DNA of 64,000 nt from Trichocoleus sp. GTDB taxonomy: Bacteria; Cyanobacteriota; Cyanobacteriia; Elainellales; Elainellaceae. The notes below the pieces were generated by a model. The model had not been told where the DNA came from. It did not search any database and saw nothing but the letters and a program-made list of their open reading frames with translations. The DNA lies in the NCBI GenBank assembly GCA_036702865.1, contig DATNQD010000043.1, forward strand, positions 30,715-94,714, given 5' to 3'. Below are positions 18,510-26,579 of this stretch, in pieces. Position 1 is the stretch's first letter. Every line of letters starts with the position of its first letter. The position numbers were made by a program, and so were the translations under genes.

Positions 18510-18923
18510 TCATCCCAGGCTTGAAGCTTGTTCTACTACCCGATCGGGTTTCGTATACCAGTACGCCCAGGCAATGAGCACAAACTGAAACGGTAACCGG
18601 AATGTATGGAACCACCAGGTATCTGGAATGCCGTTTAAGTGAATATGGTTCACTGCCATGTTGATATTAGCGGGATACACCGCAATGAAGAGGGCAATCA
18701 ATCCCCAGGCAGCCGCTTGACGTAGTGCTGGAACAAATAATCCTATCCCTAGCCCGATTTCAATCACTCCACTGAGATAGACTAATGCTGCTGGTGCTGG
18801 CAGAAATCCGGGCACAATTTTGATATAAGGCTCTGGCACAACAAAGTGAGAAATCCCTGCCGCAATAATACAAACGGCTAAAATGACGCGCAATATTTCT
18901 TTGTTTCGCTTGAGCAATTCCAT
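18510..18923 (-). CDS. DoxX family membrane protein
   Basis: Four hydrophobic segments (about 10-28, 42-66, 72-84, 106-124) and the family-typical PANINMAVNHIHLNG (about 84-98) place it in the DoxX/MauE-like group of small quinone- or redox-associated membrane proteins. The N-terminal ISHFVVPEPYIKIVPGFLP is also characteristic of the subgroup found in cyanobacteria and bacteroidetes. It lies 83 bases downstream in transcription order from the PAP2 gene... both being on the minus strand with PAP2 first, so co-transcription is possible. Specific function unknown. Confidence 0.82.
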   Translation of the reverse strand: MELLKRNKEILRVILAVCIIAAGISHFVVPEPYIKIVPGFLPAPAALVYLSGVIEIGLGIGLFVPALRQAAAWGLIALFIAVYPANINMAVNHIHLNGIPDTWWFHTFRLPFQFVLIAWAYWYTKPDRVVEQASSLG

Positions 18924-19006
18924 TAGGTCAACCCCCCCCTGCCGAATCTCTCGATCGATTCTAGAAAGTAAGCATCAATTTCGAGATCCCTCGCAGGTGA
19001 AGTTCC

Positions 19007-19747
19007 TCATCCTTGCTCATCCAACGGCACAGGTTGCTTCGCTGCAAAAGGCTTAATCAACAAACTAACGCCAACTGTCCAGGCGATCGATGCCATCCAA
19101 CCTGCCAAAATATCACTCGGGTAATGCACGCCCAAATACATTCTTGTCCAGCCGATCGCCAGCACATAAAGTCCGCCAACAATTAAAGCAACCCAGCGCC
19201 ACCGAGACTTCCAGCTTAAAATCACCAGTGCAGCAACAAGCGTCATACTAGACATCGCATGTCCGCTTGGAAAACCATAATCAAACTCTGGGGCTGGTGA
19301 TGTCCATAGATGCGGACGAACTCGATGGAGCAGTACTTTTGCAGTGCGATTAATAACAGCACTACCCAGAAGCGCCATCAGGAAAAAAGCTGCCTGGTGC
19401 CACCGTTTTCGGATCAGGAAAAACAGCGTTAAACCGATCGCCACCGGAAACACGCCCCAAAATACGCCAGTTTTTGTCAGCAGTTCAGCAAAGCGATCGA
19501 GTTGAGGCTGCACTGTTGAGTGAATTGCAAGCAAAATCGGAATATCCCAGGTAAATCCGCCCTCGTTCTTCCAGATGTCCTCTGCAAGTTCTCCAAAAAT
19601 ATAAAGCGGTGCAAAGATGCCCACAAGCAGCAGCAGCAGCATTCCTCGATGAGCCACAACTTTTTGATAGATAAAGTTGAAAAACGATTGCGCGAGATGC
19701 CAGGGATGAGGAGATGCCATAAGCAGCCAGAGACCTGCGTTAAGCAT
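19007..19747 (-). CDS. PAP2 family phosphatase
   Basis: Hydrolyses a lipid phosphate such as phosphatidate or undecaprenyl pyrophosphate at the outer membrane face of the inner membrane. The three catalytic signature pieces are present: KVLLHRVRP (137-145), PSGH (160-163, nucleophile-assisting His) and TRMYLGVHYPSD (201-212, H208 nucleophile). Membrane spans are seen at about 36-54, 95-113, 120-135, 165-180, 187-200 and 213-233. The length of 246 residues fits. It could recycle the lipid carrier used by the envelope genes nearby. Substrate is an inference; the family is certain. Confidence 0.93.
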   Translation of the reverse strand: MLNAGLWLLMASPHPWHLAQSFFNFIYQKVVAHRGMLLLLLVGIFAPLYIFGELAEDIWKNEGGFTWDIPILLAIHSTVQPQLDRFAELLTKTGVFWGVFPVAIGLTLFFLIRKRWHQAAFFLMALLGSAVINRTAKVLLHRVRPHLWTSPAPEFDYGFPSGHAMSSMTLVAALVILSWKSRWRWVALIVGGLYVLAIGWTRMYLGVHYPSDILAGWMASIAWTVGVSLLIKPFAAKQPVPLDEQG

Positions 19748-19893
19748 AATTTAACAACTCCGAGTATAGTGCAATCCCACGGAGTAAGCTGTCGCAGCAC
19801 ATTTTGGAGGCAATCCTGTTTAGGTGGATTGACTTAGGTTAAGAAAAGGTTATAAGGTCTTAACCGAATCTTTCTCAACGATCAGGAGCAAAC

Positions 19894-20088
19894 TTGTCCG
19901 AGATTCGGATTGGAACCATCGTCGAAATTCTTCAGCCCGATTATGCGGCGGGAAAAGTGGGTCGAATCGTTGCACCAGAAGTCTTGCAGAACGGACAAGC
20001 AAGCGATCGATGGATTATCAAAGTCGTTGGTGAGGACTTAATTCTCTCTCTGCTCCCAGAAGACTTCCGGTCAGTTCACACTTCTTAA
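19894..20088 (+). CDS. small cyanobacterial protein with SH3-like look (64 aa)
   Basis: A TTG start at 19894 is supported by AGGAG at 5-base spacing. The 64 residues are beta-rich: IRIGTIVEILQPDYAAGKVGRI, then RWIIKVVGEDLILSLLPEDF. This pattern resembles small SH3-barrel proteins such as PsaE or KOW-type domains, with a V(E/R)IL(Q/R)P start, but it is not PsaE. No family name can be assigned. Its stop overlaps the stop of the convergent gene at 20085 by 4 bases. Confidence 0.6.
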   Translation: MSEIRIGTIVEILQPDYAAGKVGRIVAPEVLQNGQASDRWIIKVVGEDLILSLLPEDFRSVHTS

Positions 20089-20369
20089 GTCGGATCAGAT
20101 GGCGGTTCTGGTGGTTCAGAGCCAATTTGCAATTCTTTCTTGCTCTGCTTCAACTGTTTGTAGAGTGCTTTAATCTCCTTATAGGCTTTGTCGGGCGACA
20201 GCTTGCCATTTGTCTCCAAAGCACAAAGGTATTCAATTCGTTGAGCAAACTCTTGAAGATTGGCGTTGAACGCAAGGTTCTGCGGCGTAAAATGTCCGCG
20301 ATAGCGACTGTGAGGATACAAGAAGTTATTTTTAGCAGATTGGCTTTGAGCGGGATCGGGATCTGGCAT
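20085..20369 (-). CDS. conserved small cyanobacterial protein (94 aa; DUF7219-like)
   Basis: A soluble 94-residue protein with the pattern NNFLYPHSRYRGHFTP (14-29) and LAFNANLQEFAQRIEYLCAL (32-51), then two charged helices (KLSPDKAYKEIKALYKQLK). This matches my memory of a small family restricted to cyanobacteria (DUF7219); the label is from memory and should be checked. The C-terminus is Pro-rich. Function unknown. It overlaps the convergent gene by 4 bases at the stop codons. Confidence 0.7.
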   Translation of the reverse strand: MPDPDPAQSQSAKNNFLYPHSRYRGHFTPQNLAFNANLQEFAQRIEYLCALETNGKLSPDKAYKEIKALYKQLKQSKKELQIGSEPPEPPSDPT

Positions 20370-20504
20370 TAGATAAATGCGCCTGCCTTCACAAATACTT
20401 ATTGCTAATCTAACCTGTCAGGCTCATAAATGGGAGTGTTCCAGGTATCCAAATCGAACTGTGAGAGTGTGTGCAACTAGAGAACGGATGGCAAGCCCGC
20501 CGCT

Positions 20505-20738
20505 TTAGTCGTTTGCCCATTCCTTCTGAGGCACTAATTCACTGATGCGATCGCGCAGCAAAAAACCACTCTGCTCTAGCTCATTCACAATCAGATCCCA
20601 ATCGCGCAGCGGGAAGCACTGGCAGAGTATATAGAGCGGCTGATGACAGCTCACCTTGCCTTTTTGCAGAAAACAGCGCACTTCCTCTTGAATCATGTCC
20701 AGCGAATAGCGGATTTTGGGGAGTGAGTTCGTTAGCAT
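20505..20738 (-). CDS. DUF4327 family protein (77 aa)
   Basis: A cyanobacteria-specific small protein. The diagnostic stretch is IRYSLDMIQEEVRCFLQKG (9-27), followed by QPLYILCQCFPLRDWDLIVNEL and ending FLLRDRISELV. It is soluble and helical, length typical. Function unknown. It stands alone on the minus strand between two other small minus-strand genes. Confidence 0.85.
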   Translation of the reverse strand: MLTNSLPKIRYSLDMIQEEVRCFLQKGKVSCHQPLYILCQCFPLRDWDLIVNELEQSGFLLRDRISELVPQKEWAND

Positions 20739-20835
20739 GTGGGTTAAACTCCAGCGATTGTAGATGACAACTATAAGAAAGAGCGAATGACTCGATCAAA
20801 ACTGACGAGCTAGACCAAACTCGGTGAGAAGCAAA

Positions 20836-21159
20836 TCAGTTCTGCGGCTTAATGGATTGGTTCGTTCGGTTGACCGTTCCCCACACCATTGCAGGATGCC
20901 CGATCGATCGTTGGCTCATCGTCCAAAGATAAGCATTGGGATGGTGCTCCTTCAGCCACTGCAAAACCCATTGACTGTCCTGGTCTGAAAGCTGCTCTGA
21001 AACGTTAGAGCTTCCACCTGCAAGGATAGCGATTTGCTGTAGAGCTTCATTGGCATGAGCCGGGACAACTGCACGACACCACTGCTTAACCAACTGATAA
21101 ATTGTTTCTGTTTGATCCACTTGCTCCACAGTCTGTTTTTGAGAATACAGAATACTCAA
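20836..21159 (-). CDS. hypothetical protein (107 aa)
   Basis: I do not recognise this protein. It reads as a soluble helical domain (ETIYQLVKQWCRAVVPAHANEALQQ), then SEQLSDQDSQWVLQWLKEHHPNAYLWTM. The frame opens with a TTG at 21157-21159, which lies within a perfect inverted repeat (21149-21169). No Shine-Dalgarno precedes it, so the true start is uncertain; internal GTG codons exist about 10 residues in. It is followed, 97 bases on, by the DUF4327 gene in the same direction. Confidence 0.55.
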   Translation of the reverse strand: MSILYSQKQTVEQVDQTETIYQLVKQWCRAVVPAHANEALQQIAILAGGSSNVSEQLSDQDSQWVLQWLKEHHPNAYLWTMSQRSIGHPAMVWGTVNRTNQSIKPQN

Positions 21160-21169
21160 TCAGTATTCT
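21149..21169. promoter_or_regulatory. perfect inverted repeat AGAATACT-N5-AGTATTCT
   Basis: Eight-base arms AGAATACT (21149-21156) and AGTATTCT (21162-21169) flank a 5-base spacer that holds the putative TTG start codon of the minus-strand gene. It may be an operator or an RNA hairpin occluding the start. The plus-strand gene starts about 150-230 bases away. Confidence 0.4.
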
Positions 21170-21397
21170 CTGATACGGTCTTTAGTAACACCGTCTGGCG
21201 GATAGATGCAGGGTTAAAGTAGACCACGTCCAGGGTTGAGAAGAAACTATCCACCTGGATAGCCATCTGGTTGTAGCTACTAGATCGAGTCGCCTCCATA
21301 CTGAATTGAATAACTTAAACCGTTGTCTCAATTGTTTTTTAATTCTTCAGTGGTTGCTCTGACTTATTCAGGAGATGTCGTGCAAGGAAGGCGAATC

Positions 21398-21691
21398 ATG
21401 GTCATCGGTCAAGATGTGCCACTGGTACAGCGTCTCAGTCGATACTGCCTGGAGCTTGGGGCAGAAGTGTTTCCTTACTATGGCACGCCTACTAGCGAGG
21501 AGGTTGCTCTGTTTAACCCCGAAGCCTCCATCTTTTGTATCCCTGACCCTCAAGAAGCATGGAACGAGATTGACCACCCATATATCTTATGGTCTGAAGC
21601 CTGTCGAGTTACCGACCAGCCCTATGTGTCAACCCTACAAGACCTGGAGCGTCATCTCAAAAAAATTTTGGTGGTCAGGAATTTGGCTTAG
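21398..21691 (+). CDS. hypothetical protein, receiver-like look (97 aa)
   Basis: The ATG at 21398 has an excellent Shine-Dalgarno, AAGGAAGG at 6-base spacing, and gives MVIGQDVPLVQRLSRYCLE. The frame is open upstream to a TTG at 21323, but that start has no such signal. The sequence alternates strands and helices (LGAEVFPYYG, EASIFCIPDP, PYVSTLQDLERHLKKILVV) and so looks like a small alpha/beta fold resembling a receiver or Rossmann-type domain, without the phospho-acceptor signature. Its stop overlaps by 4 bases the stop of the convergent response regulator gene. Function unknown. Confidence 0.5.
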   Translation: MVIGQDVPLVQRLSRYCLELGAEVFPYYGTPTSEEVALFNPEASIFCIPDPQEAWNEIDHPYILWSEACRVTDQPYVSTLQDLERHLKKILVVRNLA

Positions 21692-22362
21692 ATTAACCCT
21701 TCTCGAACTGCTTTAGCCGCAGCCTGAACCCGATCGTCTACGCTCAGCTTATTCAAGATCATCCGCACATAAGACTTAACCGTTCCCAGCGATAGAAAAA
21801 GCAGTTCGGCAATTTCCTGGTTTGAGCGTCCATCAGCAATTAGCTTAAGCACCTCTCGCTCACGAGTACTGAGCAGGGGAACCTGTAGATTTGCTAAAAC
21901 TGGCTCTGGTGTAGTAATGGGTGGCTTTAACAGCCGAGCAACTTTACGAGCGACCTGGGGATCAAGATATGCGCCGCCGCCTTGAATAAGATGCATGACT
22001 GCGATCAACTGCTCCCATTCAATACTCTTCAGGCAATATCCATCTGCACCTGCGGCTAACATGCCCATCACCTGGGTATCGTTGTCAAACGCGCTGAGTG
22101 CCAAAATTCGGGTTGTACTCCGATCGCTCTTAATTTTCTGAGTTGCACTAATCCCATCCATCACGGGTAAGTCAATATCCATCAGAACGACATCAGGCTC
22201 TAGCTCTGCTGCTAACCGAACTGCCTCTGCCCCGTTCACTGCTTCGCCCACGACTCTAAACCCCGTTTCCAGGGCAAACTGTCCCTTTAAGCCGCGCCGC
22301 ATCAGGGCATGGTCTTCCACCAGCAACACGCTAACTTGCGTCTGGTCATGATCCTCAGACAT
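21688..22362 (-). CDS. NarL/FixJ-type response regulator
   Basis: A DNA-binding response regulator of 224 residues from the ATG at 22362 (MSEDHDQTQVSV); the frame stays open to 22413 inside the kinase gene. The receiver domain has the acidic pair VEDH (E16, D17), the phospho-acceptor in LMDIDLP (D62) and the Lys in CLKSIE (K112). The C-terminal LuxR-type HTH is STREREVLKLIADGRSNQEIA then LFLSLGTVKSYVRMIL, ending DRVQAAAKAVREGLI. It starts 17 bases after the stop of the histidine kinase gene, so the two form an operon and a cognate pair. Target genes are unknown. Confidence 0.94.
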   Translation of the reverse strand: MSEDHDQTQVSVLLVEDHALMRRGLKGQFALETGFRVVGEAVNGAEAVRLAAELEPDVVLMDIDLPVMDGISATQKIKSDRSTTRILALSAFDNDTQVMGMLAAGADGYCLKSIEWEQLIAVMHLIQGGGAYLDPQVARKVARLLKPPITTPEPVLANLQVPLLSTREREVLKLIADGRSNQEIAELLFLSLGTVKSYVRMILNKLSVDDRVQAAAKAVREGLI

Positions 22363-22379
22363 GATTCTGCTTCTCCCTC

Positions 22380-23873
22380 TCAATCCTCCGCAGTGGACGG
22401 TAGAACAAACCAAAAAGTGCTGCCTTCACCGACTTGGCTATCAACACTGATGGTACCGCCATGAGCTTCCACAATCTGACGACACAAATAAAGCCCCAAC
22501 CCTGCACCACCCCGCCGTCCTCTGCCTTGGATAAACCGATGGAAAAGACGCTCTTTTTCATGAGGCAGGATTCCCGATCCTCGATCGCAGACCGCAACCT
22601 TCACCTGATTCTTGTGCCAGGGCATGACCTCCACCAGAATTGATTGATGCACTTCACTGACTCGCACTGCATTATCAACTAAATTTTGGATGACTCGCTG
22701 AATCTCCAGCGGATCACCTGCCACGATCGGCAACACTGGAGCAATATGAATGATAATCTCGCACTGTTTCTGTGTACTTGCCTGAACCTGAGCCGTGGCA
22801 CGAGTCAAAATTCTCTGCCAGTCGATCGGGGCATGAACTAAGTTATGGCTGCCACCAGACTCATAGCGCGAGACATCTAGCAGCGTATTGACGAGCTTAA
22901 TCAAGTCCTCATTTGCTTGCTGATATTCCTCCAAAATTTCGCGCCAGCTTTCCGGCACAGCTCCAAACCCCCCATTTAACATGGGACGCAGAGTTGCTCG
23001 GGTTGCTAAGAGCGGGGTGCGTAAATCGTGGGAGAGGGCAGAAATAAGGTCTTCAAGCTGCTGATTTCGCAGGTGGCTGCGCTCTTGGCGATCGCGGATC
23101 TCCCAAGCCATGCTGTCTAAAACAGATGCTAATCGCCCAATCTCACCTGGAGCAGAATAGTTAAGCCGCACATCCAACTGTCCGGTTCGCCAGGTTTGTC
23201 CAACTTCTGTCAGGGTTTGCAAAGGTTGCTCAACCCGTCGCCGCAGCAGCCATAGATTCCAGGCAACCCCCATCAAAATGATCAAGAGGCTGAAAACATC
23301 CATTGCCGTTCTCAGGCTGCTGAAGTAACTGACCTGCTGATTTCGCTGTTTTAGGGCTTCTTCTTCAATTTGTAAGAGGTCGTTCATGTGATCCCGCATT
23401 GGATCAAAAAGTGTTTTTCCGGGCAGCGTGGTTCTATTTGCTGTTCCGTTTAAGACCCGTCGCGCAAACTGGCGTTGCCAACCGTCATAGGTCGATCGAA
23501 TTTGCATCAACTGTTGGAGCTGAGCCGGGTTTTGCTGCACGAGTTCATGCAGTTGGTCAAAGCTCTCTTGAAAAGCAGTTTGGGCTCGCAGGCGGTAAGG
23601 CTCTAAGATTTCTTGCCGTCCGGTGAGTAAATAACCCCGCAGGCTGGTTTGCTCATCTAAAACAGCTCCGAGCAGCCGTGCTCCTTCTCGTTCAATTAGC
23701 AGAGAATGCTGAACGCCTTTTACTGCCTTGCGGTACTGAATTTCCAGCAGCAGATTTAAGCCTGCCTGAATCAGAATCAGAAAAACCAGAAGCAAAAAGC
23801 TTGTATACAGGGGTGCTAATAGACGCTCTTGTAGGGATGACTTGAGGGGCGATCGTCTCAAAAAATCTAGCAC
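22380..23873 (-). CDS. sensor histidine kinase with CHASE3 domain
   Basis: A membrane sensor kinase of 497 residues. Segments in order: TM1 about 23-43; a CHASE3-type periplasmic domain about 45-180 (EREGARLLGAVLDEQTSLRGYLLTG is typical); TM2 about 190-210; HAMP about 211-262; HisKA with LSHDLRTPL and phospho-acceptor H282; HATPase_c with the N box NLVDNAVRVS, the G1 box DRGSGI and the G2 region GAGLGLYLCRQIVEAHGG. All catalytic boxes are present. It is first gene of an operon with the NarL-type regulator and is divergent from the peroxiredoxin gene. The signal sensed is unknown; the unusual EEALKQRNQQ region precedes TM2. Confidence 0.94.
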   Translation of the reverse strand: MLDFLRRSPLKSSLQERLLAPLYTSFLLLVFLILIQAGLNLLLEIQYRKAVKGVQHSLLIEREGARLLGAVLDEQTSLRGYLLTGRQEILEPYRLRAQTAFQESFDQLHELVQQNPAQLQQLMQIRSTYDGWQRQFARRVLNGTANRTTLPGKTLFDPMRDHMNDLLQIEEEALKQRNQQVSYFSSLRTAMDVFSLLIILMGVAWNLWLLRRRVEQPLQTLTEVGQTWRTGQLDVRLNYSAPGEIGRLASVLDSMAWEIRDRQERSHLRNQQLEDLISALSHDLRTPLLATRATLRPMLNGGFGAVPESWREILEEYQQANEDLIKLVNTLLDVSRYESGGSHNLVHAPIDWQRILTRATAQVQASTQKQCEIIIHIAPVLPIVAGDPLEIQRVIQNLVDNAVRVSEVHQSILVEVMPWHKNQVKVAVCDRGSGILPHEKERLFHRFIQGRGRRGGAGLGLYLCRQIVEAHGGTISVDSQVGEGSTFWFVLPSTAED

Positions 23874-24023
23874 AACACTCTACTGAACATTCGGCTACCG
23901 AATTCTCACAACATAAAGCCAAAGTAACCTAATCAAGTTTAGCACTGGCGGTGGTAGGAAAATGGCAGGGGAAGCAAGTGAGGCAGCAGCAAGCTTTTAT
24001 CAGCCAAGCAGGTTGACAAATCA

Positions 24024-24038
24024 TACTCATAATGAGTA
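24024..24038. promoter_or_regulatory. 15-bp perfect palindrome TACTCAT-A-ATGAGTA
   Basis: TACTCAT (24024-24030), a central A, and ATGAGTA (24032-24038) lie 34 bases before the preferred start of the peroxiredoxin-glutaredoxin gene, with TTGACA just upstream at 24013-24018. Its symmetry and position suggest a repressor operator; the regulator is unknown. Confidence 0.45.
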
Positions 24039-24072
24039 CGCTTTAGAAGTTCAACGAGCACAAGTCAGATTT

Positions 24073-24816
24073 ATGTCAGCTACATTAACAAACCGTGAAG
24101 GACAACGCATCCCGACTGTCACTTTTCGGACCCGCTACAACAATGAGTGGGTGAACGTTACAACAGATGAGTTGTTTAAGGGCAAGACTGTGATTGTCTT
24201 TTCCTTACCCGGTGCATTTACGCCGACCTGCTCTTCAACTCACCTGCCAGGCTACAACGAGCTGGCAACAGTCTTTCACCAGAATGGCGTTGATGACATT
24301 CTTTGTCTCTCGGTCAATGATGCATTTGTGATGAACGAGTGGGCAAAAGACCAGGAATGTAGCAACTTGAGGCTGATCCCAGACGGTAACGGAGAATTTA
24401 CGGAAGGGATGGGCATGTTGGTCGATAAGTCTGATCTGGGGTTTGGCAAGCGTTCGTGGCGTTACTCCATGCTGGTGAAAGATGGCGTGGTTGACAAAAT
24501 GTTCATCGAACCGGATGAGCCAGGCGACCCGTTTAAAGTGTCTGATGCTCAGACAATGCTGAACTACATCAACCCTGAAGCCGCAAAACCAAAGTGCGTT
24601 TCCCTGTTCACGAAACCGGGCTGCCCTTTCTGTGCTAAGGCAAAATCGATGTTGACAGAGCGAGGGCTGCAATATGAGGAAATTGTGCTGGGCAAAGACG
24701 CCACAACTCGATCGCTCCGAGCAATCACTCAGGCAACCACTGTCCCTCAAGTATTCATTGACGGTAAGCTTATCGGTGGCTCAGAAGCGCTGGAAGCCTA
24801 TCTGGCAGCAGTTTAG
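24073..24816 (+). CDS. peroxiredoxin-glutaredoxin hybrid
   Basis: A fusion enzyme that reduces peroxides with a Prx5-type domain and regenerates it through a fused glutaredoxin using glutathione. Numbered from the ATG at 24073 ([14 protein letters not shown], 247 residues, the usual family length), the peroxidatic Cys is C53 in [16 protein letters not shown]. The glutaredoxin domain starts near 173, with the CPFC active site at C184 and C187, TVPQVFIDG (cis-Pro) and GGSEAL. The frame extends upstream to 23962, but those extra 37 residues look non-conserved and would cover the palindromic operator, so the shorter start is preferred. It is divergent from the CHASE3 kinase gene. Confident. Confidence 0.94.
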   Translation: MSATLTNREGQRIPTVTFRTRYNNEWVNVTTDELFKGKTVIVFSLPGAFTPTCSSTHLPGYNELATVFHQNGVDDILCLSVNDAFVMNEWAKDQECSNLRLIPDGNGEFTEGMGMLVDKSDLGFGKRSWRYSMLVKDGVVDKMFIEPDEPGDPFKVSDAQTMLNYINPEAAKPKCVSLFTKPGCPFCAKAKSMLTERGLQYEEIVLGKDATTRSLRAITQATTVPQVFIDGKLIGGSEALEAYLAAV

Positions 24817-24954
24817 AGCGATCGACCGAAGCAAAAAATGAACTTCAGGGTTTCCAGTACCATTGCCTCTATAAAGTTGCAAAGATTACAGTTCGGCATA
24901 GAAGAATTTCTTAAAAAGCTGTAAACTTTTTTTAAGAGTTATAGCAAAATCACT

Positions 24955-25389
24955 ATGCCAACAAATTCTGGTTCTGGATTTGGAAAACCTCGGTCTCAGC
25001 CCAAAACTTCTAGTCGATCGACGCAGCGGGCGCGAGCTTCTCAACAGTACGATCGAATGAAATCAGATGGTCTGCCGGAGTATGAGGTTTATATCCGGAA
25101 TCAGGGCAAGAAAACTTGGTATCCGGTTGGCGTAATTGCAGTCAAGCGCTCCAGCCAGATTCATCAGGCAATTTTTGCGAACAAAGAGGATCTGCTGCAA
25201 GGAGCGTTCCGGCTTTATCCAGTTCTGCGGAAAAACCAGCAGCAGTTGGAATATGGCTACCGACTGAAAGAGGATAAAGATGAGCCAATCCAGCTTGCAG
25301 TTCAGCCTCAGACAACGGGGTTAGGTGGCGTTCAGGCAGCCATTGCTCAGGTGGGCGATCGGCTCTCTTCTCTGTTCAAACGCAAATAG
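24955..25389 (+). CDS. HHL1-like protein
   Basis: Matches the cyanobacterial relatives of plant HHL1 (HYPERSENSITIVE TO HIGH LIGHT 1), a thylakoid protein linked to photosystem II repair. The 144 residues have a disordered basic N-terminus (PRSQPKTSSRSTQRARASQQ), then the conserved core GLPEYEVYIRNQGKKTWYPVG (about 39-59) and SSQIHQAIFANKEDLLQGAFRLYP, ending LEYGYRLKEDKDEPI. There is no transmembrane segment, unlike the plant form. It is followed 23 bases later by a small membrane protein, so an operon is likely. Function in cyanobacteria is inferred only from the family. Confidence 0.82.
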   Translation: MPTNSGSGFGKPRSQPKTSSRSTQRARASQQYDRMKSDGLPEYEVYIRNQGKKTWYPVGVIAVKRSSQIHQAIFANKEDLLQGAFRLYPVLRKNQQQLEYGYRLKEDKDEPIQLAVQPQTTGLGGVQAAIAQVGDRLSSLFKRK

Positions 25390-25412
25390 AAAGCAGTAGG
25401 AAGCAACAAATT

Positions 25413-25820
25413 ATGGGACAGCTAGAACGTCTGCTGCTGCTGGCGGAAGATGAGCTAACGCAATACAGCACCGATGCTCGCAAAATTGAAAAGCTGCGCC
25501 AAAAGATTGGTTTATCAGTGCCCCTGCGAGAACAGCAGCAGGTCAAGGCGGCTTTAGTCGAAACAATACCGACTGATCCTGTGAGTCAGCTCATTGAAAA
25601 ACAGCGTCAAACCGTCGCGCTGCCCTTTTGGGGAATTGCCGGACTGGGATTGCTGTTTGGTATTTCGTTTTCTCAGCCGCTCGACTTTGTTGCCACGATC
25701 GGCGCAGGGTTTCTTGCCTTCAAAATTCAGCAGTGGGGCTGGAAACTTCAGGCAAAGCGGCTTGTTCTGCAAACGCTAGAAGATATTGAGACGCGAATCC
25801 AGCAGCCTGCTTCCGAGTAG
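25413..25820 (+). CDS. small membrane protein of unknown function (135 aa)
   Basis: The N-terminal half is helical and soluble (ERLLLLAEDELTQYSTDARKIEKLRQKIG). Two hydrophobic segments at about 70-85 (ALPFWGIAGLGLLFGISF) and 89-104 (LDFVATIGAGFLAFKI) form a hairpin, and a basic amphipathic helix closes the protein. No known family. Its position directly after the HHL1-like gene suggests a joint thylakoid-related role, which is an inference from spacing only. GGAAGC lies before the ATG. Confidence 0.65.
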   Translation: MGQLERLLLLAEDELTQYSTDARKIEKLRQKIGLSVPLREQQQVKAALVETIPTDPVSQLIEKQRQTVALPFWGIAGLGLLFGISFSQPLDFVATIGAGFLAFKIQQWGWKLQAKRLVLQTLEDIETRIQQPASE

Positions 25821-25826
25821 GACGGT

Positions 25827-26534
25827 TTATGAATTTGCAGGTTTGACTGAAGCAGCCGTTTGTCCAAACAGGATTTTCTTGCCTTCTTCAGTCATGGTAG
25901 GGCTGTTCTTCACGGACTGCCCTTTTTCGTAGGCGCGGACGACTGCTGGTCGAGCGTGGATCTGTTCAAACCAGCGCTTCAGGTTGGGGAAATCGTCTAA
26001 AGTCTGTCGCTGTTGCTGATGCGGCACAACCCAGGGGTAGCAAGCCATATCTGCGATCGAATAGTCGCCTGCCAGGTAGTCTCGTCCGACAAGCTGCCGT
26101 TCCATCACGCCATAAAGCCGATTGGTTTCTCGCACATAGCGATCGATCGCATAAGGAATTTGCTCTGGCGCATACTGAACAAAGTGATGATTTTGCCCTG
26201 CCATCGGTCCTAAGCCGCCAATCTGCCAGAACAGCCACTCCATTACCGTTTTCCGTCCTCGCGGCTCGGAAGGGAGAAACAAGCCCGTTTTTTCTGCCAA
26301 ATAAAGCAGAATGGCGCCCGACTCAAAGACAGAAATGGGTTCGCCGCCATCAGAAGGGTTTTGATCGACGATCGCTGGCATGCGGTTGTTGGGAGAGATC
26401 CGCAGAAATTCTGGCTGGAACTGATCGCCTGCTCCAATATTAATTGGAATGATTTGATAGTCTAGGCTTGCTTCTTCGAGAAAGATTGTAATCTTGTGAC
26501 CGTTGGGCGTTGGCCAATAGTAGAGTTCAATCAT
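25827..26534 (-). CDS. yfcG: glutathione S-transferase, YfcG/Nu-class type
   Basis: The protein is strikingly similar along its length to E. coli YfcG, a GSH-dependent disulfide-bond oxidoreductase. The thioredoxin-like N-domain opens with MIELYYWPTPNGHKITIFLE, with the GSH-activating Thr9 and Asn11 in place of a Cys/Ser. RISPNNRMPAIVD (about 45-57, cis-Pro) and the GSH-gripping FESGAILLYLAEKTGLFLP (about 69-87) follow. The helical domain has LFWQIGGLGPMAGQNHHF and DYSIADMACYPWV. At 235 residues it is about 20 residues longer than YfcG at the C-terminus. It is convergent with the membrane protein gene with a 6-base gap. Confident for subfamily; symbol by homology. Confidence 0.9.
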   Translation of the reverse strand: MIELYYWPTPNGHKITIFLEEASLDYQIIPINIGAGDQFQPEFLRISPNNRMPAIVDQNPSDGGEPISVFESGAILLYLAEKTGLFLPSEPRGRKTVMEWLFWQIGGLGPMAGQNHHFVQYAPEQIPYAIDRYVRETNRLYGVMERQLVGRDYLAGDYSIADMACYPWVVPHQQQRQTLDDFPNLKRWFEQIHARPAVVRAYEKGQSVKNSPTMTEEGKKILFGQTAASVKPANS

Positions 26535-26579
26535 GATCTGTTAATCGCTGCACCAAGGACATCCTTAGTTTAAGCGGTT

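Noticed and set aside
23962..24072. 37-residue N-terminal extension of the peroxiredoxin-glutaredoxin
   Set aside because: Not family-like, gives an over-long protein, and covers a perfect palindrome and a TTGACA; TAGGAA before its ATG is only 4 bases away.
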